In this document: piece by piece, positions 18,071 to 28,239 of the stretch
Layout: each line of letters begins with the position of its first letter
How positions within the stretch are numbered: position 1 is the stretch's first letter
Assembly (NCBI RefSeq): GCF_014076845.1
Contig: NZ_JACGUT010000077.1
Location: forward strand, 248,001-312,000
DNA length: 64,000 bases
Source of the DNA: Colwellia sp. MB3u-41
GTDB lineage: Bacteria; Pseudomonadota; Gammaproteobacteria; Enterobacterales; Alteromonadaceae
Direction of reading: 5' to 3'
Notes under the pieces: generated by a model
Told to the model about the DNA's origin: nothing
The model's input: the letters and a program-made list of their open reading frames with translations, nothing else
The model's database searches: none
Made by a program: the position numbers and the translations under genes

Positions 18071-20521
18071 ATGACACAGTCAAATACAGTAGAACCGTTA
18101 TCATCCGGGAATAACCAACTTGCCAAACATGCTATACATGCACATAAATTTGGTGGTAGCAGCTTGGCAACCACACAATGTATTGAGCGTGTGGTTGCTA
18201 TTATTCGCAAAAATTGTCAGTTAGATGATTTAGTCGTTGTCTCTGCTAATGGTAATACGACGGATGACTTATTCAATATTTATGAACTCGCTGTTGAAAA
18301 TAGTCAGGATCTTTTAGTCGCCATTGAGGCATTAAAACAGTCACAAAGTGTATTAATTAGTGAACTATTAAATAAGAGTAGAGCCGCATGCTTAATTGAG
18401 ATTTTGTCTGATGATATAGATCAATTAACCGTTTGGTTAACAGAGCAACCGCGTCAACATCATGCTGATATGCTGGCCTATGGAGAAGTGTGGTCTGCGC
18501 GTTTATTATCCGCAGTGCTGAGTGAGCAAGTGTGTCCAAGTTATTCAATTGATGCGCGTGATTTCTTAGTTATTAATAACGATAAAGAGTGTGCAGTTGA
18601 TAATCAAAGCAGCAAAAAACAATTTCAGGAAATATTACAAAAGGGAAAGTTGGCAGTCATTACTGGCTACATTACTAAAAACTCACGAGGTGAGACCTGT
18701 ACATTAGGACGTAATGGCAGTGACTATTCAGCAACAATAATCGCATCGCTGTCGGGTGCGTTGAATGTTACGCTCTGGACTGATGTCGATGGTATATATA
18801 GTGCTGATCCCCGTGTTGTACCACTTGCTCGTAAATTACACCGTTTACCAAACGGTGTAGCAAAAGAGCTTGGTCGCTTGGGTAACCCCGTTTTACATGC
18901 AAAAACTTTACAACCGCTCACGAACCACAGTACGCATTTACATGTAGCAAGCAGTTTTGATCCCGAAATATCTGGTACAGAAATTGGTAAATTTGGTCAA
19001 ATTGCTAAGCAAGAACTATCAGTGACTTCACTCAATGATTTATTACTGGTTCAATCAACAAGTTTAACTGGTTCATTGGCTGGGCAGGCTAACCATGAGT
19101 TTTCTGCTATTTGCAGTGATGTTAAACAAGGTTTTATTGTTATTCACCGAGCACAACAAAAGTTGGTTAGTCAATGGTTAGCCAATCATGATACCGACGT
19201 GTCATTCACACCGGTTTCAATTTTAGCTATTGTTGGTCACAGTGTAGTGAACCAAGGTAATATTCAAGCGCGTTTTAAGCGTGCTCTCAAACATTCCAAA
19301 GTGCTTTATGTGGTTAACTCGTTAAGTGAACATAGTATTATTGCCGTTCTTCAGCAGAGTTGTACGGGGGAGTTACTCAATAATGTTCATCATGATATGA
19401 CTAAAGACGCACGTCATATCGGGGTTGTTGTAGCAGGACTTGGTAATATTGGTCAACGGTTTTTGGAGTTATTACCTGGGCAACTCAATCGGATCCCGGC
19501 GTTAGAGAACGTACATTTAGTCGGTTTAGTTGCGTCGAATAAAGCACTTCTTAATACCGACGGTATCGATGTTGTTCGAGCGATAAAGCTTTATGAGCGA
19601 GATGCTAAAGCTTATGACAATGCATTATTAATGTCATGGTTGACCAATCACCCTTACGATGAATTAATTGTTGTTGATATAACACCCAGTGAACATTTTA
19701 GTTATCTATACGGCGATTTTTTTAGAGAGGGAATTCATGTTATTGGCGCAAATAAGTGGGCGGCATCGTCCAGCACCAAACAATATAATACCTTAGTATC
19801 GACAGCGGCAAAAAATAAAAGCTTATGGTTAGGTAATACGACCGTAGGTGCAGGTTTACCGATTAATTTTGCGATTAACGATTTACTTAATAGCGGCGAT
19901 CAAATCATTGAAATATCCGGAATTTTCTCTGGAACACTCTCTTGGTTATTTGAAACCTATGATGGTAGTGTTCCTTTTTCAAGGTTGTTACTAGATGCAC
20001 TGTCACAAGGTATTACTGAACCTGATCCACGTGAAGATTTATCGGGCCGAGACGTACAACGAAAATTACTAATACTAGCGCGTATGGCTGGTTTTGAATT
20101 ATCACTTGAAGATATTGATTGTCAGAACTTAGTACCTGAATCACTACAAGGCCTATCAATAAAAGATTTTTTAGCAAAAGCAGCTCAATTAGATACTTAT
20201 TTTGCTGAACAGTTAGCGCAAGCGTCGGCGAAGCAATCGTGTATTCGTTATATTGCAGAGTTTGCTGTAAATGAACAAGGTAAATCAACAGCTAAGGTTC
20301 ATTTAGCTGTTTTACCCAATAATGACGCATTTACTCGTTTAACACCGTGCGATAATATATTTTTAATAAAAAGCCTTTGGTATCAAGATAACCCACTCAT
20401 TATCCAAGGACCTGGTGCAGGACGAGATGTTACCGCTGGTGGCTTACACTCAGATTTAGTTAGTATCTGTCAACAATTGGCAGGTAAAAAACATCAAGTT
20501 AAAATTAAAGGTTTAAGTTAG
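18071..20521 (+). CDS. metL: Bifunctional aspartokinase / homoserine dehydrogenase (MetL type)
   Basis: Carries out the first and third steps of the aspartate pathway to methionine and threonine. The aspartokinase half has HKFGGSSLA near the start and GRNGSDYSAT. The homoserine dehydrogenase half starts near residue 455 with VVVAGLGNIGQRFLELL, then NTTVGAGLPI and DPREDLSGRDVQRKLLILAR. ATG 18071 is used; an in-frame GTG at 18065 is possible. The total of 816 residues agrees with MetL/ThrA. Neighbourhood with metB and metJ supports MetL over ThrA. The middle domain is degenerate compared with ThrA ACT repeats, as in MetL. Confidence 0.95.
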   Translation: MTQSNTVEPLSSGNNQLAKHAIHAHKFGGSSLATTQCIERVVAIIRKNCQLDDLVVVSANGNTTDDLFNIYELAVENSQDLLVAIEALKQSQSVLISELLNKSRAACLIEILSDDIDQLTVWLTEQPRQHHADMLAYGEVWSARLLSAVLSEQVCPSYSIDARDFLVINNDKECAVDNQSSKKQFQEILQKGKLAVITGYITKNSRGETCTLGRNGSDYSATIIASLSGALNVTLWTDVDGIYSADPRVVPLARKLHRLPNGVAKELGRLGNPVLHAKTLQPLTNHSTHLHVASSFDPEISGTEIGKFGQIAKQELSVTSLNDLLLVQSTSLTGSLAGQANHEFSAICSDVKQGFIVIHRAQQKLVSQWLANHDTDVSFTPVSILAIVGHSVVNQGNIQARFKRALKHSKVLYVVNSLSEHSIIAVLQQSCTGELLNNVHHDMTKDARHIGVVVAGLGNIGQRFLELLPGQLNRIPALENVHLVGLVASNKALLNTDGIDVVRAIKLYERDAKAYDNALLMSWLTNHPYDELIVVDITPSEHFSYLYGDFFREGIHVIGANKWAASSSTKQYNTLVSTAAKNKSLWLGNTTVGAGLPINFAINDLLNSGDQIIEISGIFSGTLSWLFETYDGSVPFSRLLLDALSQGITEPDPREDLSGRDVQRKLLILARMAGFELSLEDIDCQNLVPESLQGLSIKDFLAKAAQLDTYFAEQLAQASAKQSCIRYIAEFAVNEQGKSTAKVHLAVLPNNDAFTRLTPCDNIFLIKSLWYQDNPLIIQGPGAGRDVTAGGLHSDLVSICQQLAGKKHQVKIKGLS

Positions 20522-20556
20522 TTACATAACGCTTTTAATAGACAATACTTTAATTT

Positions 20557-20587
20557 AAAAAGCATGACCTTAACGTTATGCTTTTTT
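20557..20587 (+). terminator. Intrinsic terminator after metL
   Basis: AAAAGCAT / ATGCTTTT stem around a 12-base loop, followed by further T, about 36 bases beyond the metL stop. Confidence 0.8.
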
Positions 20588-20689
20588 ATTACGTAAAGTG
20601 TACGAAATACTTGTTTCCGTAGTATTATCAACTAGCATCTGGTTAACAAAAATTTTAATACACTTATTTAAGGCTCAGTTTTATTTTTT

Positions 20690-22141
20690 ATGGCAAATAA
20701 AAGTAACAGCGATACAAACTTTACCGCACAAGCAAAAAGCCTTTTAACAAGGATATACGGACGTAGCCAACTAAACGATTCAGTACTCGAGCGTGCGATT
20801 GAATATTATGAAAAACAACCCTTTATCCAACATAAGCTCGATGAACTTCAAAATAATATTGAAAAAATAACGGCCCAAGTCCCTAGCGATAAAACTAAAC
20901 AACAAAGGGTTCGGTTAGAGCGAGAAGAACGTGCCTATCAGGAAGAATTGAAGTTCGAACGTAATGAGCGCCATCAACATTTATTCTTGCTGTGTAAAGA
21001 AATTATCAGTTTATGCGAAGGTGATAGTTTTGAGGAAAGTAATCGTAAATCAGGGCAGTTATTAGGTATTATCCAATTAGTTAGCCCTACCCAAGGTAAA
21101 AAAGTCGCTTTATCCAATGAGCAGAACAAGCCTCTTTATAAAAGTGTGCTGTGTTTACGTTTACTCGACAGATTATGTTTAGACAAAAATATTGTTGAAC
21201 CTTACATTAAAGTTGCCTTGGGTAATATATCTTCAGACCAGTATAAAACTTTTGCACAAGACAATCCACAAGCGTATCAGGCTTTTGTTGAAAAGGTGAA
21301 AATTCCTTTAATGATGGCGTCATTATTACAAGATATGGGTAATAACCACCCTGAAGCGATAGCTATTTTGTCTGGCGAAAAAAATGAAAAAAATCCTCAC
21401 AGAACATTACCGATAGAAGAACGAAAAGCATTATTACAAATTAACTACCGGGAAACGGTAAAATACCTTGTAGATGGCATTGGCGCGTCGATTTATATAG
21501 GTAACTCAAAAGCAGATCGTGATAAGTATAATGCACTTGAACGTAAAAAATTATTATTTATTAAGCACCTATTAAAAAGCGCCGTGAACCCAAAACAAGG
21601 GATTGGTAATTTACTTAAAGTGCCACAAATCTATAGTTCAATAATCTTGTCGACCAAAGATAGCTATAACTACAAATTATTACCAAAAGTTTATCATGTC
21701 TTAAACCAGAATGCAGAGCGCGGAGCCTGTAGCCAGATAGTTGTTGATGCACTCGCTCAAATTACGGGTCATTTCCCTCAAGGTTATGGCGTTACCTATA
21801 TTCCGGTAGAACAAGATATGGCTGACCGCTATGAATATGCAATAGTCAGTCAGCTTTACCCTAATGATCTTGAAAATCCTATTTGCCGAGCAGCAACGCG
21901 TAATTTAGCTTTTATATGTCATGGACAAGAAGTTGTGCTCAAAAAGTCTAATAATTTGTATTATACAGAAACAGCAAAAAGTTTTTCTAGCATCAGCAAA
22001 GAACGGCTCCATGAAATATTAGAGCTTTTAGTATCAAATTATCATGAACGTAAGAAATTAGACTTAATTCCACGCTGTTGGGAGCCCGGAGAGTTCTTTG
22101 CTGTAAAGATTAACCAAAACCTGTGGAATAAAGCTAAATAA
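20690..22141 (+). CDS. Unrecognised 483-residue cytosolic protein, possible degenerate HD-type domain
   Basis: No signal peptide or membrane span is seen. The N-terminal 110 residues are charged and probably coiled coil (rich in Glu, Arg, Gln). In the middle, PLMMASLLQDMGNNHPEAIAIL (about residues 204-225) looks like the LLHDIGK...IP...IL core of HD-GYP proteins, but the metal-binding histidine is replaced by Gln and the lysine is missing. The C-terminal third contains HFPQGYGVTYIP and a tail ending in RCWEPGEFFAVK. It has its own gap upstream (168 bases after the metL terminator side) and is followed by rluF. If the HD reading is right it would be a non-catalytic relative; I give it no function. 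Confidence 0.75.
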   Translation: MANKSNSDTNFTAQAKSLLTRIYGRSQLNDSVLERAIEYYEKQPFIQHKLDELQNNIEKITAQVPSDKTKQQRVRLEREERAYQEELKFERNERHQHLFLLCKEIISLCEGDSFEESNRKSGQLLGIIQLVSPTQGKKVALSNEQNKPLYKSVLCLRLLDRLCLDKNIVEPYIKVALGNISSDQYKTFAQDNPQAYQAFVEKVKIPLMMASLLQDMGNNHPEAIAILSGEKNEKNPHRTLPIEERKALLQINYRETVKYLVDGIGASIYIGNSKADRDKYNALERKKLLFIKHLLKSAVNPKQGIGNLLKVPQIYSSIILSTKDSYNYKLLPKVYHVLNQNAERGACSQIVVDALAQITGHFPQGYGVTYIPVEQDMADRYEYAIVSQLYPNDLENPICRAATRNLAFICHGQEVVLKKSNNLYYTETAKSFSSISKERLHEILELLVSNYHERKKLDLIPRCWEPGEFFAVKINQNLWNKAK

Positions 22142-22219
22142 TAATAAAGCTTTTATCAATGTCTGTAAAAGTTCAGGTAAAATACATATTCACTACTTTG
22201 TACTATTTTGGAATATCTC

Positions 22220-23038
22220 GTGAGCGATCAAGAAAAAAGACTCAACAAATTTATCAGTGAATCAGGTTATTGCTCGCGTCGAGGTGCTGATAAGCTGATT
22301 GAAGAAAACCGAGTTACCATTAACGGTAAAAGCCCTGAATTAGGTACTAAAGTACAGCCAGGTGATGTTGTTTTTGTTGATGGTAAACAAGTCGGTGCAA
22401 TGCCTACCAATAAATCAGACAGGGTTTATATTGCCTACAACAAACCTATTGGCATCACTTGTACAACTGAACTAAATGTCAGGGGCAATATTATTGATGC
22501 TATTGGTCATCAAGAAAGAATTTTCCCTATTGGTCGTTTAGACAAACCATCAGAAGGATTAATTTTTCTTACCAGTGATGGAGATATTGTTAATAAAATT
22601 TTACGCGCTGAAAATGCACACGATAAAGAGTATATTGTGACCGTTGATAAACCTATCAGTGAGCGTTTTATTCTGCGTATGTCTAAAGGTGTTCCTATTC
22701 TTGGTACTATTACAAAACCTTGTATTGTTAAAGTTCACAGCAAATTTGAATTTCGCATTATTCTTACGCAAGGCTTGAATCGCCAAATTCGCCGCATGTG
22801 TGAATATTTAGATTATGAAGTATTGAAACTCAAACGTTCACGTATTATGACCGTTGAACTGGGCGACTTAAAGTCAGGCCAATGGCGAAATTTAACGAAA
22901 GAAGAAATGACCGAAATAAATGCTGCGGTAGCGACGTCAACGAAAACAGCCTTACCAAAAGAAGCTGATGAATCTGCAGATCCCTGGGCTACTGTTATAG
23001 CAGTCACGGATATAGAAAATGATACGGATATCTCATAA
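22220..23038 (+). CDS. rluF: 23S rRNA pseudouridine(2604) synthase RluF
   Basis: RsuA-family enzyme that makes pseudouridine near position 2604 of 23S rRNA. An N-terminal S4 RNA-binding domain (RLNKFISESGYCSRRGADKLI) is followed by the catalytic domain with the conserved aspartate in PIGRLDKPSEGLIFLT, then QGLNRQIRRMCEYL. GTG 22220 is chosen over TTG 22208 for its GGA ribosome site and because residues from there match E. coli RluF. The Lys-rich tail of E. coli RluF is replaced by a short acidic one (272 aa here). Confidence 0.92.
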   Translation: MSDQEKRLNKFISESGYCSRRGADKLIEENRVTINGKSPELGTKVQPGDVVFVDGKQVGAMPTNKSDRVYIAYNKPIGITCTTELNVRGNIIDAIGHQERIFPIGRLDKPSEGLIFLTSDGDIVNKILRAENAHDKEYIVTVDKPISERFILRMSKGVPILGTITKPCIVKVHSKFEFRIILTQGLNRQIRRMCEYLDYEVLKLKRSRIMTVELGDLKSGQWRNLTKEEMTEINAAVATSTKTALPKEADESADPWATVIAVTDIENDTDIS

Positions 23039-23144
23039 CTATACTAAGTTTATCCCTTTTACCCCATGAGAAAATAGAACCACTCATTAATTAAACGGAT
23101 ATTATAAAATTTAAATCGTTGATTATCTGTAATATTAAGACAAT

Positions 23145-23172
23145 AAAAAAGGACGCAGAAGCGTCCTTTTTT
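23145..23172. terminator. Bidirectional terminator between rluF and the convergent EF-G gene
   Basis: AAAAAAGGACGC / GCGTCCTTTTTT with a 4-base loop; T runs follow the hairpin on both strands. It lies 107 bases after rluF and 22 bases after the stop of the minus-strand EF-G gene. Confidence 0.92.
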
Positions 23173-23193
23173 GTTTTAGTACTTTAATGCTTA

Positions 23194-25299
23194 CTATTTT
23201 CTAGCGGCATCTTTAGCTGCTTTAGCTGCTTTTACTTCAGCGATAACAACTTCTGCTACGTTATTAGGACAAGGCATGTAGTGAGAGAATTCCATTGAGA
23301 ATTGACCACGACCTGATGTCATTGTACGTAATGTTCCGATGTAACCAAACATTTCTGAAAGAGGAACGTCAGCTTTAATACGAACACCAGAAACACCCGC
23401 GTCTTGACCTGCGATCATGCCACGACGACGGTTTAAATCACCAATAACATCACCAACGTGATCATCAGGCGTAAACACATCAACTTTCATGATAGGTTCA
23501 ATTAACTGTGCACCAGCTTTTGGAATTGATTGACGGAAAGCACCACGAGCAGCTAATTCAAATGCAACAGCAGATGAATCGACCGCGTGAAAACCACCAT
23601 CGTATAATTCAATTTCAACGTCAAGTACAGGGAAGCCAGCAAGAACACCAGTATCCATCATGCCTTTGAAGCCTTTCTCGATAGCTGGGAAGAATTCCTT
23701 AGGAACATTACCACCGACAACAACAGAGCTGAATACGAAACCAGTACCTGGTTCGCCGGGCTTAATACGGTAATCAATTTTACCGAACTGACCAGAACCA
23801 CCAGACTGTTTCTTATGTGTGTAAGAATCTTCAATTGCCGTAGTGATTGTTTCACGGTAGGCAACTTGTGGCTTACCAACTTCTAATTCAACACCATAAG
23901 TACGTTTTAGAATATCTACTTTGATATCTAAGTGAAGCTCACCCATACCAGATAAAATTGTTTCACCTGAATCGATATCAGTTTCAACTTTAAAAGTAGG
24001 ATCTTCTGCAACCATTTTACCGATAGCAAGACCCATTTTCTCAGTTGAACCTTTATCTTTAGGTGTCACAGAGATTGAAATTACAGGCTTAGGGAAAACC
24101 ATCGCTTCTAGGACGATAGGGTGTTTTGGATCACATAATGTGTGACCTGTCTGAACATTACTTTTCATACCAACAATCGCGATGATATCACCAGCTTGTG
24201 CCGAAGTAAGCTCATTACGGTCATCAGCTTGCATTTCACACATACGTCCAACACGCTCTGTTTTACCTGTAGCAGCATTAAGAATTGTATCGCCTTTCTT
24301 CAATGTACCTGAATAGATACGTACGAAAGTTAATGTACCAAAACGGTCATCAGTGATTTTGAATGCTAACGCTTTGAATGTTTCTTCTGCAGAAACGATT
24401 GCGAATTCGCCATTAGGCGTGCCTTCTTCATCAGTAAGTGGTTGAGGATTAACATCGGTAGGTGAAGGCAAGTAATCAACAACAGCATCAAGAATTAATT
24501 GAATACCTTTGTTTTTAAATGCAGATGCACCGTAAGTTGGGAAGAAAGTCATATCACGAGTACCAGTACGGATACACGCTTTGACTTGTTCTGTAGTAGG
24601 AACCATTTCCCCTTCTAAGAACTCCATCAACATATCTTCATCAACTTCTAAAGCTGTTTCAATTAACTTCACACGGTATTCAGCCGCTTTTTCTACCATA
24701 TCTGCTGGAATATCGGTAATTTCATAGTTTTCTGGAAGACCTGTGTCATCCCATATGTAAGCTTTTTCGCTCAGAAGATCAACTACACCTACAAAATCAT
24801 CTTCTTCACCAATTGGTAAAGTCATAATAAGAGGAGTAGCACCTAGAACGTCTTTAACTTGTTTACAAACACGATAGAAATCGGCGCCTAAACGGTCAAG
24901 TTTGTTAACCATGATGATACGAGCAACTTTTGAGTCGTTCGCGTAACGCCAGTTAGTTTCTGATTGTGGTTCAACACCACCAGAACCACAGAATACACCA
25001 ACACCACCATCAAGTACTTTAAGTGAACGGTAAACTTCAACGGTGAAATCAACGTGACCAGGAGTATCGATGACATTGAAACGGTGATCGTTCCAAAAAC
25101 AGCTTACCGCAGCAGACTGTATGGTGATACCGCGCTCAGCTTCTTGTTCCATGAAGTCAGTCGTAGATTCACCATCATGTACTTCACCTGTTTTATGGAT
25201 TTGACCCGTAAGTTTTAAGATACGTTCAGTTGTTGTGGTTTTACCCGCATCAACGTGAGCGAAGATACCAATGTTTCTGTATTTAGATAAATCTGCCAT
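23194..25299 (-). CDS. fusA2: Elongation factor G, second copy (EF-G 2)
   Basis: Ribosomal translocase GTPase. The 701-residue protein has G1 [10 protein letters not shown], switch region [11 protein letters not shown]3 [13 protein letters not shown]4 NKLDR, and domains II-V, ending in an Ala/Lys-rich tail. All EF-G domains are present and at normal length. It differs clearly from the str-operon EF-G at 62561 (for example [13 protein letters not shown] here against [13 protein letters not shown] there), so it is a divergent paralog, not a recent copy. It stands alone, outside any ribosomal operon, with its own promoter and terminator. It could be a back-up translocase or specialised for recycling or stress; TetM-type ribosome protection is unlikely because domain order and length are of EF-G. 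Confidence 0.93.
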   Translation of the reverse strand: MADLSKYRNIGIFAHVDAGKTTTTERILKLTGQIHKTGEVHDGESTTDFMEQEAERGITIQSAAVSCFWNDHRFNVIDTPGHVDFTVEVYRSLKVLDGGVGVFCGSGGVEPQSETNWRYANDSKVARIIMVNKLDRLGADFYRVCKQVKDVLGATPLIMTLPIGEEDDFVGVVDLLSEKAYIWDDTGLPENYEITDIPADMVEKAAEYRVKLIETALEVDEDMLMEFLEGEMVPTTEQVKACIRTGTRDMTFFPTYGASAFKNKGIQLILDAVVDYLPSPTDVNPQPLTDEEGTPNGEFAIVSAEETFKALAFKITDDRFGTLTFVRIYSGTLKKGDTILNAATGKTERVGRMCEMQADDRNELTSAQAGDIIAIVGMKSNVQTGHTLCDPKHPIVLEAMVFPKPVISISVTPKDKGSTEKMGLAIGKMVAEDPTFKVETDIDSGETILSGMGELHLDIKVDILKRTYGVELEVGKPQVAYRETITTAIEDSYTHKKQSGGSGQFGKIDYRIKPGEPGTGFVFSSVVVGGNVPKEFFPAIEKGFKGMMDTGVLAGFPVLDVEIELYDGGFHAVDSSAVAFELAARGAFRQSIPKAGAQLIEPIMKVDVFTPDDHVGDVIGDLNRRRGMIAGQDAGVSGVRIKADVPLSEMFGYIGTLRTMTSGRGQFSMEFSHYMPCPNNVAEVVIAEVKAAKAAKDAARK

Positions 25300-25357
25300 T
25301 ACTTTACTCTATTTAAGTCGCTACTAAAAAAGCGGAATTATTGAAAATTTGCGCGCG

Positions 25358-25366
25358 AGTATACCA
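25358..25366 (-). promoter_or_regulatory. Probable extended -10 promoter of the EF-G 2 gene
   Basis: On the minus strand TGGTATACT forms an extended -10, followed by a GC-rich CGCGCGC discriminator, 59 bases upstream of the start codon. A GC-rich discriminator is often seen at promoters under growth-rate control. No good -35 is seen. Confidence 0.5.
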
Positions 25367-25592
25367 TTACTTTATCTAAATCTGTATAAATAATGAAAAA
25401 AAATTGTACAAAGAGTATTTATTTGGATTTGGATTATGGCTATATATTTCGAATTAGTATTACCTCCATAGAATTAATGTTACCTCTATATAAGTAGAAC
25501 TTTAAAAAGGTTAATTTTTATAAAATATATGCGACCCTTCAGGCACAAGCGTTGTTATATAAATATAAGAAAAATAAAGGGGTGAACTTTTG

Positions 25593-26132
25593 GTGCAATG
25601 GAATGAATCGCTTGTCGATAAAATGAAAGCCGGAGATCAAGAGGCATTGGAACAATGCTATCGACAGTTATCTCCCCTCATTTATACGGCAATTTTTAAT
25701 ATATGTCGTGATCAAGGTAATGCTAATGACTTATTGCAAGATACCTTTATTGCCGCATTTGAAAAAATTCACAGTTACACATCTGGACCACAATTGTTTC
25801 CCGCTTGGATAAAACGTATTGCCTTTAACCATACTTTTAATTTTTTGAAAAAACATAAATTAACCGTTATCGGTATAGAGAATGAAAACCAAGTAACGTC
25901 AACAGAGTTTTCAATAGAAATGCTACACGAACAGCATAATTTTTTAAGTGCCTTATTACTAAAAATTTCAGAAAAAGAACGTTTGATTATTTGGTTGTAT
26001 GTGGTTGAACAATATAGCCATGAAGAAATTGGAAATATTGTGAAGAAAAGTCCTAGTTATTCAAAGTCAGTGGTTTCAAGATGTTTAAAAAAGTTAAGAG
26101 CAAAGCAAGAGATTAAAAATTATGCATATTAA
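25593..26132 (+). CDS. ECF-type RNA polymerase sigma factor (cassette 1)
   Basis: A two-domain extracytoplasmic-function sigma factor of about 180 residues. Region 2 contains CRDQGNANDLLQDTFIAAF, with the usual D-x-x-Q-D-x-F core. Region 4 near the end has SHEEIGNIV and SRCLKKLRAK as the helix-turn-helix. The start is a GTG (25593) or the adjacent TTG (25590); AAAGGGG lies just upstream for either. It overlaps the next gene by 11 bases, which implies translational coupling with its anti-sigma partner. It is a paralog of the gene at 30289. Its target promoter is unknown; self-regulation is common in the family. Confidence 0.88.
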   Translation: MQWNESLVDKMKAGDQEALEQCYRQLSPLIYTAIFNICRDQGNANDLLQDTFIAAFEKIHSYTSGPQLFPAWIKRIAFNHTFNFLKKHKLTVIGIENENQVTSTEFSIEMLHEQHNFLSALLLKISEKERLIIWLYVVEQYSHEEIGNIVKKSPSYSKSVVSRCLKKLRAKQEIKNYAY

Positions 26133-26673
26133 TTTACATCAAGCTCATGATAAATATAGCGAAGCAGAGTGCTTACATATAAAAAAGTGTGAACAATGCC
26201 AAGAAGATATTAAGTTGTTAGAACAATTAAAAGCTTCTGCGAATGTGATGCCGGTAATAATACCAGAAGCATCGAATTGGCAAGCGATTAGAAGACACAC
26301 TATTGATAAAAAGTTAGTGGTCATTTCGCGGAAAACCAAAAGGACTAGGCCCTATTTTTTCCAACAACTTATTGGCATTGCCGCTTCCACCTTTTTTATT
26401 GCAGTGGGTTGGTTAGTGTGGAGCAACTATCAGTTACAGAGTCAGTTAGAACAAGTGCTGATGGTTAATCAATCGTTAGAATTACAATTGTTCGACAATG
26501 CGGTGCCAACATTTCATCAAACAGGTGTTTTGAACAAGGTCAGAAATATTGAATTAAAACTTTCCCAATCAACGAATGCTCAAGAAAAATTAATTTTACT
26601 GAATAAAAGAAAGTTACTAATTCAGGAAATTGTAAATATACAAAAGGAAAATAACGATGCAATATCAATCTAG
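26122..26673 (+). CDS. Anti-sigma-like membrane protein with zinc motif (cassette 1)
   Basis: A 183-residue single-pass protein. The cytosolic N-terminus has H19-x3-C23-x2-C26, the zinc-binding anti-sigma (ZAS) pattern that clasps ECF sigma factors. One membrane span lies at about 83-101 (IGIAASTFFIAVGWLVWS). It is followed by a probable periplasmic coiled coil (NYQLQSQLEQVLMVNQSLELQL) and a charged tail. It overlaps the sigma gene by 11 bases and the downstream PDZ gene by 17. The anti-sigma role is inferred from motif, topology and coupling. It is a paralog of the gene at 30812. Confidence 0.8.
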   Translation: MHINLHQAHDKYSEAECLHIKKCEQCQEDIKLLEQLKASANVMPVIIPEASNWQAIRRHTIDKKLVVISRKTKRTRPYFFQQLIGIAASTFFIAVGWLVWSNYQLQSQLEQVLMVNQSLELQLFDNAVPTFHQTGVLNKVRNIELKLSQSTNAQEKLILLNKRKLLIQEIVNIQKENNDAISI

Positions 26674-28231
26674 ACTCTATAAAAAATCATTATTAGTAAT
26701 TAGTGCTCTGATTTTTTCATTGAATATACACGCCAACGAATGTGCGGCAGTTAAAATAACTTCAGCAAATCCTCAAGAGCATGATGTCGTTTATGAATTA
26801 GTGGGGCACAACGGGGCAGTTGCAGAAGGGCATAATAAACATTCTTATTTCAATGCCGTACTTGATGGAACTAAAGAGTATTACTTAGCCCCTGGTCTAC
26901 ATACACTGACTTTCAATCAATGGGATAAACGTTACTATCAACGATTTAAAAGGGGGCTGCAACCGCGTTTTGAGAGAACCTTGCCCAGCTCTATTCAAAT
27001 GATTGTAGAGAAAAATAAAAGGTACAATGTTGCTGCTAAGTCATCAGGCAAAGATAATCTCCCTATTTTTAGTATTGAATCTATTGAGGACATAAGCAGC
27101 GACTTATGTGATGAAGACAAAGTAACTTATATAGCATCAACTAAGGCGCGCGAGATCCAACTTAATAACAACCTTGATTACAAACTGAAGCATCTAATGG
27201 CAAAAATGAAAACCATTCAGGAGAATAATTTATTCCCATTAGAGTTTAATTGGTCGTTTGGGGCCGTATTTGACACTAATCAAAATAGTTTTAAAACACT
27301 CGCCGTCTTTCCATACTCTTTTGCGAGCAAATTAAAACTAACCAGTGGCGACAAAATACTTGAAATTAATGGTGTCGATGTCAAAAGTATAACTTCGGAT
27401 CCTTATAGTGTTCTTTATGGCTTGTTAGGAGAGTTAGGGTTAGGTCATGACGTAAATATGACTATTTCAAGAGCAGAAAAACAGCATAAGTTGTCAAATA
27501 AATATTTACCAGCAATTGTCCCTAGTGTGAATTATAAAACAACTGATTTTGATACGGTTCAATCATTAACTAATGCTACTGCAATACCTGAGAATATTAA
27601 ATATCAGTACAATAATTTGATGGTAGAAATAGCAGAATATGCCAAAAATAATGATCTGGATGATACTGCGATTATGATAAAAAGCCCTGAGAAATATGAT
27701 GTTTCTTTTGGTATTACAGGAAAAAATACAACGATAGGCAACAAATCAGCGTTTATGGTGACGCGAATTACTGAAAATAGTCCAGCTGAAAATTTACATT
27801 TAAAGCAAGGAGATATAATTGTTTCTATTAATGAACAAGAATTTACGGGTGCTGCATCGGTTATTCTAGCCAGTAATATTCGAGCCCTAGAGAAAAATAA
27901 AGTATATACAGTGTCTATTTTACGTAGTGGTATTAAACAGGTTTTAACGGGGATATATACACCAATACTATTTCCTAAATTTGAAATGACTGTAGATTTA
28001 GCCGAGAGAAGCTTAGCGTTAAACGCTTTATTTGATTTAGCGAATAATCCTATGGAATTTACCAAGGAACGCAAGTTGCGTTATAACTATGGAATTGAAT
28101 TATATGACTACCGTTCGAGTACGTTAAGAACTCCGAGAAGTCATCGTTCTGATGCAAGCTGGAGATCAAGTTCAAAACCAAGTTCGCCATCAAAATCGAG
28201 TTCGAGTTCAAAATCTTCATCAAAGAATTAA
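26657..28231 (+). CDS. Secreted double-PDZ protein with Ser/Lys tail (cassette 1)
   Basis: A 524-residue exported protein. The signal peptide spans about 1-27 (cleavage near IHAN-E). A first conserved region holds the motif YYLAPGLHTLTFNQWDKR (about 75-92) and two cysteines, near 29 and 150, which may form a disulfide. Two PDZ-like domains follow, at about 200-285 (ending GDKILEINGVDV) and 350-435 (LKQGDIIVSINEQEF). The last ~35 residues are a low-complexity Ser/Lys/Pro tail. No protease triad is seen, so it resembles the PDZ part of DegP-like proteins without the enzyme. ATG 26657 has AAGGA upstream and overlaps the anti-sigma gene by 17 bases. Function unknown; a periplasmic sensor or binding protein is the inference. 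Confidence 0.8.
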   Translation: MQYQSRLYKKSLLVISALIFSLNIHANECAAVKITSANPQEHDVVYELVGHNGAVAEGHNKHSYFNAVLDGTKEYYLAPGLHTLTFNQWDKRYYQRFKRGLQPRFERTLPSSIQMIVEKNKRYNVAAKSSGKDNLPIFSIESIEDISSDLCDEDKVTYIASTKAREIQLNNNLDYKLKHLMAKMKTIQENNLFPLEFNWSFGAVFDTNQNSFKTLAVFPYSFASKLKLTSGDKILEINGVDVKSITSDPYSVLYGLLGELGLGHDVNMTISRAEKQHKLSNKYLPAIVPSVNYKTTDFDTVQSLTNATAIPENIKYQYNNLMVEIAEYAKNNDLDDTAIMIKSPEKYDVSFGITGKNTTIGNKSAFMVTRITENSPAENLHLKQGDIIVSINEQEFTGAASVILASNIRALEKNKVYTVSILRSGIKQVLTGIYTPILFPKFEMTVDLAERSLALNALFDLANNPMEFTKERKLRYNYGIELYDYRSSTLRTPRSHRSDASWRSSSKPSSPSKSSSSSKSSSKN

Positions 28232-28239
28232 GGTTTAAC

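Noticed and set aside
23194-25299. TetM-type ribosome protection protein
   Set aside because: Length and domain pattern fit EF-G throughout, and there is no mobile context.
27604-28074. Minus-strand frame of 156 codons opposite the first PDZ gene
   Set aside because: It is a shadow of the well-supported PDZ coding frame, with no start signal or context.
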